A stretch of 7,195 nt of DNA from Niastella sp. (GTDB lineage Bacteria; Bacteroidota; Bacteroidia; Chitinophagales; Chitinophagaceae), in contig JAJKIL010000463.1 in assembly GCA_021154515.1 (NCBI GenBank), forward strand, positions 1 to 7,195. The letters are read 5' to 3'. Below the pieces are notes generated by a model that worked only from the letters and a program-made list of their open reading frames with translations, did no database searches and was not told the DNA's origin. Shown in pieces: positions 1 to 5,493 of the stretch (the stretch's first letter is position 1; each line of letters opens with the position of its first letter). Both the position numbers and the translations under genes were made by a program.

Positions 1-185
1 TGCTTCAGGGCCGGTCCCAGTTCACGGGTGCTGTACTTGCCCAATCCAACCAGGGCAACCCCCAACACGCGATCGGGGCGGTTATTACTGGCATACAAAC
101 CCAGCGGACCAGTCATCAATATGGAAGCAGTGCCTATTGATAATTGTTCCAAAAAGGAACGGCGGCTAACGGACAATTTTTTCAT
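1..185 (-). CDS. Gfo/Idh/MocA-family oxidoreductase, Tat-exported, N-terminal part only
   Basis: This is the first 61 codons of a gene that continues beyond the left edge. The start is the ATG at 185-183, giving MKKLSVSRRSFLEQL. The twin-arginine motif SRRSF (residues 7-11) and the following hydrophobic stretch (about 15-32, ending LYA-S) form a Tat signal peptide. The mature protein then begins RPDRVLGVALVGLGKYST. Its GxG at residues 47-49, at the end of a beta strand, is the NAD(P)-binding loop of a Rossmann fold, and the GLGxYST pattern is typical of glucose-fructose-oxidoreductase-like members of this family. By family knowledge these are periplasmic NAD(P)-dependent sugar or sugar-derivative oxidoreductases exported folded with their cofactor; the substrate cannot be told from this fragment. 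It is divergent from the microprotein gene at 293. The catalytic domain is outside the window, so the family call rests on the signal and nucleotide-binding loop. Confidence 0.85.
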   Translation of the reverse strand, partial: MKKLSVSRRSFLEQLSIGTASILMTGPLGLYASNNRPDRVLGVALVGLGKYSTRELGPALK

Positions 186-222
186 ATTTCAATTTACGCA
201 ATAGCCTTATAGCTTATTCAAC

Positions 223-252
223 GCCAATAGCTGTTTATAAACGGATATTGGC
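223..252. promoter_or_regulatory. 30-bp near-perfect dyad in the divergent promoter region (candidate operator)
   Basis: GCCAATA (223-229) is mirrored by TATTGGC (246-252), and the centre is the perfect palindrome GTTTATAAAC (233-242). All three parts share one axis between 237 and 238, and 13 of 15 base pairs are complementary; the exceptions are 230/245 and 232/243. The dyad sits almost midway between the two divergent starts, 37 bp from the oxidoreductase ATG and 40 bp from the microprotein ATG. A partial copy of the left arm, ACGCAATAGC, lies at 196-205 (compare ACGCCAATAGC at 221-231). The position and symmetry fit an operator for a dimeric or tetrameric regulator of one or both genes. 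No regulator gene for it is in the window, so its identity is unknown. The rest of 186-292 is AT-rich with no convincing TAnnTTTG box. Confidence 0.5.
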
Positions 253-292
253 TGGCATGATTTTTAAACGATTATTGTTATAAATTTTTATT

Positions 293-409
293 ATGCGAGA
301 CTGGCTGAGAGGATTGATCGCCGGATATGCCGCCTGGAAATGGGGTGGTGGATGCCTGGGTACCATCGTGGTCTTTCTGTTAATTTACTGGTTGCTGCAA
401 GGTTGCTGA
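293..409 (+). CDS. Small single-pass membrane protein (38 aa), function unknown
   Basis: The reading frame runs from the ATG at 293 to TGA at 407-409 and encodes 38 residues. The N-terminus (MRDWLRGLIAGYAAWKWGGG) is amphipathic and aromatic-rich. It is followed by a GGGCLG turn and one hydrophobic helix (about residues 22-36, LGTIVVFLLIYWLLQ), ending in Gly-Cys. Two cysteines (21 and 38) bracket the helix. The composition is strongly protein-like: continuous hydrophobic core, charged N-terminus, glycine hinge. This argues against chance despite the short length. I have an impression that similar Gly-Cys microproteins occur in Bacteroidota genomes, but this is memory, not a search. No Shine-Dalgarno sequence is visible; the upstream stretch is AT-rich, as usual in this phylum. 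It is transcribed in the same direction as the kinase gene at 557 but separated by 147 bp, so linkage is uncertain. Confidence 0.6.
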   Translation: MRDWLRGLIAGYAAWKWGGGCLGTIVVFLLIYWLLQGC

Positions 410-480
410 GAAAACAGCCCACAGCCATGAGCGGAAAGTGTAAGCTTCGCCGCACCCGCCTCGCTTAGCCGGGAATAACT

Positions 481-510
481 GTCGTTCGTTCTTAACAACT
501 TGCCGTTCAT
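481..510 (+). promoter_or_regulatory. Candidate LytTR-type direct repeat upstream of the kinase/regulator operon
   Basis: Two similar 9-mers, GTCGTTCGT (481-489) and GCCGTTCAT (502-510), match at seven of nine positions and are separated by exactly 12 bp. LytTR-domain regulators bind two 9-bp direct repeats resembling [TA][AC][CA]GTTN[AG][TG] with 12-13 bp between them. The second copy departs from that consensus only at its first base; the first copy departs at its first two. The pair lies 46 bp upstream of the kinase start whose partner is a LytTR regulator, which fits autoregulation. The remainder of 410-556 shows no recognisable -7 box. A 13-codon frame (427-468) and a short TATAAT at 519-524 are present but unconvincing. 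Confidence 0.35.
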
Positions 511-556
511 AGGCTTTTTATAATAATCCCCCTGTTTTCCCGACTTTTATGGTACT

Positions 557-1615
557 ATGAAACGAGTGCTAATGCATAGTGCCTTCTGGCTGATATACCT
601 ATTGCAGGATACCGTGCTGGAAATTGTTTGGGTAGCCCCCGCTTTAACAAACATTCCGGAAAATGTGCAGTTCTGGATGGCGTTTAAAGCCGCTCTTGCC
701 GCCTGGGTGCCCAAACTGGTATTTACTTATTTTATTCTTTATGTTGCCATTCCCGAGATTGTAAAGGGAACCAGGAAACTGTTCTGGACCGTTTTGCAGG
801 TAACCGGCGCTATAATAGTGACCATCATACTGTACCGGCTGGTTTTTGTGTATTGCATTAACCCGGTGATTTATTCGGGTATGTTGAAGGACAGGCCCCT
901 GTTTCACCTGCTCAGTGTGTTGCTGGCGGTTATGGATATAGGTTTTGTGTCGGGGGTTGCCATCACCTTAAAGTTATTGCGCATTCAACTGACTGCCCGC
1001 GAACGGGAGAAAAACCTTATCAGGGAAAAACTGGAGGCGGAATTGAAATTCCTGCGCCATCAAACCAATCCGCATTTCTTGTTCAATACCTTGAATAATA
1101 TTTACGCGCTGGCCCGCAAACGATCCGAACATACGGCGGAAGTGGTAATGCGACTATCGAAGCTGTTGCGTTTTATGCTGTATGAATCAAAAAGCGATCT
1201 TATTACGGTGACCGATGAACTTAAAATACTGGATGATTACATAGAGCTTGAAAAAATGCGGTACGACCGGCTGACCATTCACTTTCAGCGCGATATTGAT
1301 GATAGCTCGCAACAGATAGCGCCCTTGCTGTTATTGCCGTTTGTTGAAAATGCGTTCAAACATGGAGCCAGTGAAAGCAGGTTCGATTCATTTATCCGCA
1401 TCCAGGTACAATTGCAACAGGGACGGCTTACCTTTAAGATAGAGAACACCAAGGAGAATCATACTTCGGAGGAAATACGGGATAACATCGGGTTGCGCAA
1501 TGTGAGAAGGCAACTGGAATTAATGTACCGGGAATATGATCTGCAATTACAAAATGACCCACAGATTTTTTCGGTAAAGTTGTATATAAATTTAACCAGC
1601 TATGCACAGGTATAA
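557..1615 (+). CDS. LytS-type sensor histidine kinase (His_kinase family), four-helix membrane sensor
   Basis: This 352-aa protein is a membrane histidine kinase of the LytS/YpdA class. The N-terminal sensor has four predicted transmembrane helices (about residues 7-28, 48-66, 75-98 and 115-141) with no large periplasmic loop, so the signal is probably sensed within or near the membrane. A charged coiled coil (about 145-168) links to the kinase core. The H-box is LRHQTNPHFLFNTLNN with phospho-acceptor His173. The ATPase domain has the N-box LPFVENAFKHG (Asn265) and a glycine motif DNIGLRNVRRQLEL (310-322). All catalytic motifs are intact. The chosen ATG at 557 gives a sensible first helix; the ATG at 549 opens only a three-codon frame. 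The 3' end overlaps the regulator gene by 14 bp, so translation is probably coupled and the regulator is its partner. The stimulus is unknown. Confidence 0.95.
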   Translation: MKRVLMHSAFWLIYLLQDTVLEIVWVAPALTNIPENVQFWMAFKAALAAWVPKLVFTYFILYVAIPEIVKGTRKLFWTVLQVTGAIIVTIILYRLVFVYCINPVIYSGMLKDRPLFHLLSVLLAVMDIGFVSGVAITLKLLRIQLTAREREKNLIREKLEAELKFLRHQTNPHFLFNTLNNIYALARKRSEHTAEVVMRLSKLLRFMLYESKSDLITVTDELKILDDYIELEKMRYDRLTIHFQRDIDDSSQQIAPLLLLPFVENAFKHGASESRFDSFIRIQVQLQQGRLTFKIENTKENHTSEEIRDNIGLRNVRRQLELMYREYDLQLQNDPQIFSVKLYINLTSYAQV

Positions 1616-2309
1616 TTGTATCATTGTTGAGGATGAACCCCTGGCGGCGGAAGTAATAAAAGATTACATTGAGCAGGTGCCTTTTCTGCAATTAAAAGGC
1701 GTTTGCACCGATGCGTTGTATGCCATGGACTTGTTGCAAAAAGAAAACATTGACATGGTATTCCTGGATATTCACCTGCCTAAATTAAAAGGACTGGATT
1801 TTATAAAAGCGCTCAAAAAGCCTCCACAGATCATTATCACTTCTGCCTACCAGGAATACGCGCTGCAGGGCTATGAGTTGAATGTGGTGGATTATCTGTT
1901 AAAACCCATCGAGTTCAACCGGTTTTTGATGGCCGTTAATAAATTGAAAGAACGGGGTAGTAAGGATACATTGGCCGTTTCACCGGCAGCCGCTACCGAA
2001 AGAGCAGCTTTGTTTTTTAACGTGAGCAAAAAGCGGGTGAAGGTTTATATAGATGAGATCCTTTTTATTGAAAGTTTGAAAGAATACATTCGCATTACTA
2101 CAAAAGATAAATCCATTCTCACCAAATTTCAGTTAGGGCAAATTGAAGAAATGCTGGCAAAGAACGGTTTTTTGCGGGTGCATCGTTCTTTCCTGGTTGC
2201 CAAAAACAAGATCGATGCCTTTTCTGCTACTGATGTGGATGTTAACGGCGAGCAAATTCCTATAGGGAGAAGCTATAAGGAGGTTGTGATGTCGATCCTG
2301 GAAAATTGA
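1602..2309 (+). CDS. LytTR-family response regulator
   Basis: The product is a 235-aa cytoplasmic transcription regulator, the partner of the overlapping LytS-type kinase. The receiver domain (about residues 4-120) has the acidic pocket VEDE (Glu10, Asp11), phospho-acceptor Asp56 in FLDIHLP, the switch residue Thr80 in IIITSAY and the conserved Lys101 in YLLKP. A short linker rich in Ala and Thr (about 121-137) leads to a C-terminal LytTR DNA-binding domain (about 138-235). That domain is recognised from the pattern FFNVSKKRVKV, ILFIESLKEYIRI, FLRVHRSFLVAKNKI and the final IGRSYKE. LytTR domains contact DNA through beta-strand loops rather than a helix-turn-helix. The length and all key residues are normal for the family. 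Possible targets are its own operon (repeats at 481-510) and the membrane protein gene downstream at 2478; the second is inference from position only. Confidence 0.96.
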   Translation: MHRYNCIIVEDEPLAAEVIKDYIEQVPFLQLKGVCTDALYAMDLLQKENIDMVFLDIHLPKLKGLDFIKALKKPPQIIITSAYQEYALQGYELNVVDYLLKPIEFNRFLMAVNKLKERGSKDTLAVSPAAATERAALFFNVSKKRVKVYIDEILFIESLKEYIRITTKDKSILTKFQLGQIEEMLAKNGFLRVHRSFLVAKNKIDAFSATDVDVNGEQIPIGRSYKEVVMSILEN

Positions 2310-2333
2310 TTGCTGACAGAATACGAGGAATTT

Positions 2334-2424
2334 GTTACAGGTTGCAGGGAATACAAAATCCTGACCGTGCAATTTGAAACCTGTAACCTGAAACCTGGAA
2401 CTGCTTTCCGTAGGTCGCAACCTG
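2334..2424. repeat. Intergenic heptamer-repeat element with inverted arms
   Basis: Three tandem copies of a 7-bp unit AACCTGN lie at 2378-2384 (ending T), 2385-2391 (ending A) and 2392-2398 (ending G). Facing them, in opposite orientation, is GTTACAGGTTGCAGG (2334-2348), which is two copies of the same heptamer family on the other strand. As a result GTTACAGGTT (2334-2343) is a perfect 10-bp inverted match to AACCTGTAAC (2378-2387) across 34 bp. A third site, GCAACCTG at 2417-2424, can pair instead with CAGGTTGC (2338-2345). The element fills most of the 168-bp gap between the LytTR regulator and the membrane protein gene. It has no T-run, so it is not a standard intrinsic terminator. It resembles the dispersed short heptamer repeats found between genes in some bacteria; whether it is multicopy here cannot be seen from one window. 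Confidence 0.65.
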
Positions 2425-2477
2425 CATTTGGTTGAAAAAGCAACAGGCCAATGCCGTAACTACATAACTTCAACCTC

Positions 2478-2975
2478 ATGACAACCTTTCAACCCGTTTC
2501 ACAACCACGATCGCATACCACTAAACCATTGTTGACAACAATAGCCTGGGTAGGGTTACTGGCGGGAAGCCTTGATATTTTGTCTGCCTTTGTGCAGGCC
2601 TGGCTTGTACGGGGAACCAGCCCGGTGATCGTATTAAAATATGTTGCAAGCGGCGCGGTTGGTAAGGCTGCTTTTGCAGGCGGCTGGCTGATGGCGTTAT
2701 TGGGGTTGTTGTTTCATTTTATTATCGCCTACAGTTTTACCGCTTTATTTTTTATGATCTACCCATCAATAAAATTCTTCCACAAAAGCATAGCGCTTAC
2801 TGCAATCATATATGGGATTTTTATTTATATAGCCATGGATCTGGTGGTGCTGCGTTTCACCAAAGTGCCGCCTGGTGCTTTTCATTTAGACAAAGCACTG
2901 ATTGCAACCGCCATCCTGATCGTAGCGATCGGGTTGCCGGTTGCCTATTTCGCCCGGAAATTTTACCGGGATTAA
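2478..2975 (+). CDS. Four-helix integral membrane protein, function unknown
   Basis: This is a 165-aa hydrophobic protein with a short polar N-terminus (residues 1-17) and four predicted transmembrane helices at about 19-43, 68-95, 104-126 and 139-158, ending in a basic tail (ARKFYRD). Features that look conserved are LLAGSLDILSAF in helix 1, the loop ASGAVGKAAFAGG (57-69), GLLFHFIIAYSFTALFF in helix 2 with a buried His80, and MDLVVLRFTKVPPG (120-133). I recall similar proteins in Bacteroidota annotated as hypothetical, sometimes likened to the YagU/DUF1440 group, but I am not certain of that family. No enzymatic motif or transporter signature is evident. It lies 168 bp after the LytTR regulator on the same strand, beyond the heptamer repeat element, so it may have its own promoter. 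It converges on the stress protein gene with a gap of only 19 bp. Confidence 0.85.
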   Translation: MTTFQPVSQPRSHTTKPLLTTIAWVGLLAGSLDILSAFVQAWLVRGTSPVIVLKYVASGAVGKAAFAGGWLMALLGLLFHFIIAYSFTALFFMIYPSIKFFHKSIALTAIIYGIFIYIAMDLVVLRFTKVPPGAFHLDKALIATAILIVAIGLPVAYFARKFYRD

Positions 2976-2994
2976 TATAATCGGGTGAAGGGTA

Positions 2995-3807
2995 TTAATT
3001 TTCAGGCGTTCTAAAAATGCAGAGCACCGGAATGCGAGCATGGTTAATGATCCGTTGGGAGAAAGGCCCGATAAAGAATTGTTTGGTGGCTACATCAACC
3101 GTGGAGGAAACAACAATCAGGTCTGCTTTGGATTTATCGGCTTTGTCCAGCACTTCTTCCCCAATATTTTTTCCATGATTATAGCTTACTTCATACTGAA
3201 ACTGGTTCCAGAACTTTTTCAATTCGTTGCCTAGTTCAGTTACCTGTTTCAGGTCCTGTTCTTTTCTGTCGATAGAAATACCGAACAATTCGAAGTTGCT
3301 GTCGGGGTGTATTTTTAAAACCAGGTTGCTGATGAACTGGTACTTTTTTAAAGCGCCCAGGGCTGGCCGTAAGGGAAAAAGCACGGTGTTGAAGTCGTGC
3401 CAGCGTTTACCTTCGGGTACTATAAGTACCGGGCAGCTGGCATTTTTAATAGTAAAATAAGAGTTAGACCCAATAAAAAAATCCCGGTGACCCGATGCGC
3501 CATAGGCGCCCATCACGATGAGATCGGGTTTTATATCAAATGCCAGTCTTACAATAGTAGGCCCAATAAAACCTTCTTTAAGTAAAACAGTAGTGGGAAT
3601 ACCATGTCGTTGCTTTATGTTATCAGCAATGGCATGGCCGATCTGGCTGGCATTTTTAATGGCATATGTATCCTCGGGAAGATAGCCTGCATCATCGATA
3701 TGTAATAAAATTAAAGACGCATTATTTCTTTTAGCAATAACAATGGCTGTTTCCAGTGCATTGAACGATGCCTCGCTATAGTCTGTAGGAATAAGAATAT
3801 TTGTCAT
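2995..3807 (-). CDS. Universal stress protein, two tandem UspA domains
   Basis: This is a 270-aa cytoplasmic protein made of two Usp folds. Domain 1 (about residues 1-131) starts MTNILIPTDYSEAS, with the nucleotide-contacting Asp9, and contains a complete ATP-binding signature G-x2-G-x9-G-S: Gly100, Gly103, Gly113, Ser114, followed by the strand CPVLIVP. Domain 2 (about 139-266) keeps the fold (LIVVSSTVDVATKQFFIGPFS...IPVLCI) but lacks the first two glycines and has Gly-Pro (247-248) in place of Gly-Ser. One domain therefore looks ATP-binding and the other degenerate. Tandem Usp proteins of this size are common in Bacteroidota and are linked in general to stress and growth arrest; the specific role is unknown. 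The gene starts 19 bp after the 70-aa membrane protein gene on the same strand, so the two are probably co-transcribed, possibly together with the two-component genes further upstream. Confidence 0.95.
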   Translation of the reverse strand: MTNILIPTDYSEASFNALETAIVIAKRNNASLILLHIDDAGYLPEDTYAIKNASQIGHAIADNIKQRHGIPTTVLLKEGFIGPTIVRLAFDIKPDLIVMGAYGASGHRDFFIGSNSYFTIKNASCPVLIVPEGKRWHDFNTVLFPLRPALGALKKYQFISNLVLKIHPDSNFELFGISIDRKEQDLKQVTELGNELKKFWNQFQYEVSYNHGKNIGEEVLDKADKSKADLIVVSSTVDVATKQFFIGPFSQRIINHARIPVLCIFRTPEN

Positions 3808-3826
3808 TATTGAGGCAGGGTTGTGA

Positions 3827-4039
3827 TCAATATTTTTTTCGCGGGATGGCGGCCGTTTTTGTGGTATCGATCAGGCGGGTCAGTTCAATTACCACTCCTC
3901 TCAATGAATCGTTTTGCAAGATCAGTTCCCTGTTCTCCCCCTTGTAATCAATGGTTTGTTTGAAAAGGAAACTGCTTACAACAACTAGTATTATAATAAA
4001 CGCGAGCAGGAATCTATATACTGATCGTTTTATTTTCAT
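3827..4039 (-). CDS. Small single-pass membrane protein with a coiled-coil tail (70 aa), function unknown
   Basis: The product has a basic N-terminus (MKIKRSVYR) followed by one strongly hydrophobic helix (about residues 9-26, RFLLAFIIILVVVSSFLF). After it comes a mostly polar segment, YKGENRELILQNDSLRGVVIE, with heptad-like leucine and isoleucine spacing (about 35-57), then a basic tail IPRKKY. By the positive-inside rule the coiled coil would be outside the cytoplasmic membrane. The helix could also serve as an uncleaved signal anchor. It is encoded between the sensor kinase (71 bp upstream) and the Usp gene (19 bp downstream), all on the minus strand, which supports it being real and part of the same transcription unit. 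The architecture recalls small FtsL/FtsB-like bitopic proteins, but no specific similarity is visible. I do not recognise a family. Confidence 0.65.
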   Translation of the reverse strand: MKIKRSVYRFLLAFIIILVVVSSFLFKQTIDYKGENRELILQNDSLRGVVIELTRLIDTTKTAAIPRKKY

Positions 4040-4040
4040 T

Positions 4041-4086
4041 GCGCCAACTCTTTCCCAGGCAATTTATTGCCTGATAGTTATGGTGC
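4041..4086. other. Two-tier hairpin between the sensor kinase and the small membrane protein genes
   Basis: A perfect 7-bp stem, CAGGCAA (4056-4062) with TTGCCTG (4067-4073), closes a 4-nt loop TTTA. Around it GCGCC (4041-4045) can pair with GGTGC (4082-4086, one G-T wobble) and AAC (4046-4048) with GTT (4077-4079), leaving a 2-nt bulge, so the whole can form one long stem-loop. No T-run follows on either strand, so it is not a canonical intrinsic terminator. It lies downstream of the kinase stop and ends just before the ATG of the 70-aa gene. It could be an intra-operon processing or attenuation structure, a terminator lacking a U-tract, or a DNA operator. The structure is seen directly; the role is open. 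Confidence 0.5.
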
Positions 4087-4110
4087 AATTAATTACATGT
4101 TAGAAGTTTA

Positions 4111-5493
4111 TTAGAATTTGGCGGTGGGTAGAGTGATCTCAAATTCTGTGCCTTGTCCGGGGGTGGACGAAACCGTGATATTGCCCTTGTGCAGCTTTAT
4201 AATGCGATTGGCTAGTGACAGGCCCAGCCCAAACCCGCTTTGATGGGCAGTGGTATTAACCCGGTAAAATGGCTGGAAGATGTATTTCAGTTCCGGTTCA
4301 GGAATGCCCATTCCTTTATCGCTTATAGAAATAGTAATAGTTTCTCCTTCAGCCTTCAGCTTTATGATGGCTTTGTGATCTTCAGAGTATTTGCAGGCGT
4401 TGGAGACAATATTCCTGATGGCTGTAGATAAAAGCTCGGCATTGCCAAAGACAATTAATTTCTGTTCTTCGGCTGGCATATCATTGAACGACAATATAAC
4501 CAGGGAGTCAGGATTACTTTTCTTCATTTCCGCCGGCAAGCCCATTAATATTTCATCCATACGTACAGGCATGATGTTCAATCCGCCCGGATCGCCCGAA
4601 GCCTGGGCAAATTCCAGCAGGGTTTGCGTGAGTTTGCTCAAATGACGTACGTCCTGGTAAACCGATTCCATTACTACCCGGTATTGCTGCGCTTCCCGGT
4701 TCTTTTGCAGGGATACTTCCAGCTGGCTGCTGATAGCTGTTAATGGAGTAGAAAGCTCGTGCGAGGCATTGGAAACAAAACGGCGCTGGGTCTCAAAACT
4801 ATCCTGTAACCGGTTCAACAACTGGTTAAGGGTTTCCGCCAGGTAATGCCATTCATCTTTTACCGAAGTTTTGGTGCTGATGCGGCGTGCAAAGTTCTGG
4901 GCAGAAATTTCATTGATGTCATCGGCTATCTGCCTGATGGGCCGCAATAAGCGCCCGGAAAAGAAATACCCGCCAACAAACGCAATGATAATACCGGCAA
5001 TAAAGCTGAACCGCAGGATGTTCGATAAGGTCCTGATCTTGGCCTTGCCATCCTCATCATAAGCCGCCGTGATCACTACAATGCGTGTGGTGGCATTGGC
5101 ATAATGATAGGCTACTGCTTCCTTATTGCCGAGTTTGAAAAATATGGTGCCTTTTACGCGGGCATCATCGAGGATGGCGGAGTCTACTGCCAGGGTATCG
5201 GCCGGGGCATCGCTGTAGCTGTATATTTTATCGTTGCGGTAGTCGTACGCCTGAAAGGTTTTGTCTTTAAGGTTAAGGGAGGTGGAAGAATCAATTTTAC
5301 GAATGAGGTTTTGATCAAACACCTGTGATTGTCCCAATAACCGGGCAAGGGTGATGGCGCGGTTGGTCAATCGCGTTCTGATATTATTGGTGCGTTCGGT
5401 ATATGAAAAATAAAAAACAGTTGCGCATACTGTGGCCAGGATCACAAATACTATAAGACAGAACAATAGTGTTATGCGCAGTTTAACAGGCAT
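4111..5493 (-). CDS. Sensor histidine kinase, HAMP-HisKA-HATPase type (partner of the OmpR-type regulator)
   Basis: This is a 460-aa inner-membrane kinase. Transmembrane helix 1 is about residues 8-30 and helix 2 about 158-179; between them lies a periplasmic sensor of roughly 125 residues (about 31-157) with no motif I recognise. The RLLRPIRQIADDINEISAQN stretch starts a HAMP linker (about 180-232). The dimerisation domain carries RRFVSNASHELSTPLTAISS with phospho-acceptor His245. The ATPase domain (about 345-457) has the N-box RNIVSNACKYS (Asn361, Asn365), G1 box DKGMGIP (392-398), F box IFQPFYR and G2 box GFGLGLSLA. Everything needed for catalysis is present, and the length is normal for CusS-like kinases. 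The stop codon of the regulator and this start overlap as TGATG at 5495-5491, so translation is almost certainly coupled. No metal-binding signature is evident in the sensor, so a metal-sensing role should not be assumed. Confidence 0.96.
   Translation of the reverse strand: MPVKLRITLLFCLIVFVILATVCATVFYFSYTERTNNIRTRLTNRAITLARLLGQSQVFDQNLIRKIDSSTSLNLKDKTFQAYDYRNDKIYSYSDAPADTLAVDSAILDDARVKGTIFFKLGNKEAVAYHYANATTRIVVITAAYDEDGKAKIRTLSNILRFSFIAGIIIAFVGGYFFSGRLLRPIRQIADDINEISAQNFARRISTKTSVKDEWHYLAETLNQLLNRLQDSFETQRRFVSNASHELSTPLTAISSQLEVSLQKNREAQQYRVVMESVYQDVRHLSKLTQTLLEFAQASGDPGGLNIMPVRMDEILMGLPAEMKKSNPDSLVILSFNDMPAEEQKLIVFGNAELLSTAIRNIVSNACKYSEDHKAIIKLKAEGETITISISDKGMGIPEPELKYIFQPFYRVNTTAHQSGFGLGLSLANRIIKLHKGNITVSSTPGQGTEFEITLPTAKF

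Noticed and set aside
427..468. 13-codon frame (MSGKCKLRRTRLA) that could be a leader peptide
   Set aside because: It is too short and has no attenuator-like structure or regulatory codon run.
500..524. TTGCCG ... TATAAT resembling a sigma-70 promoter
   Set aside because: The spacer is only 13 bp, and Bacteroidota primary promoters use a different -33/-7 pattern.
410..539. 8-bp inverted match GAAAACAG (410-417) and CTGTTTTC (532-539) flanking the gap before the LytS-type kinase
   Set aside because: The arms are 114 bp apart with no further extension, there is no mobile gene between them and no target duplication; this is likely chance.
2334..2424. Heptamer repeats as a CRISPR array
   Set aside because: The units are 7 bp with no spacers of uniform length and there are no cas genes.
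2133..2479. Minus-strand open frames across the end of the LytTR gene and the heptamer repeat region
   Set aside because: They are antisense to a clear gene, have low-complexity or unprotein-like composition, and part of their coding potential comes from the repeat element.
2953..2970. CCCGG/CCGGG hairpin at the end of the membrane protein gene as a terminator
   Set aside because: It has only five solid pairs, lies within the coding sequence and has no T-run; it is not convincing as a terminator.
3040..3585. Several plus-strand open frames opposite the Usp gene
   Set aside because: They are antisense shadows of a well-supported Usp coding region, overlap one another and show no domain-like pattern.
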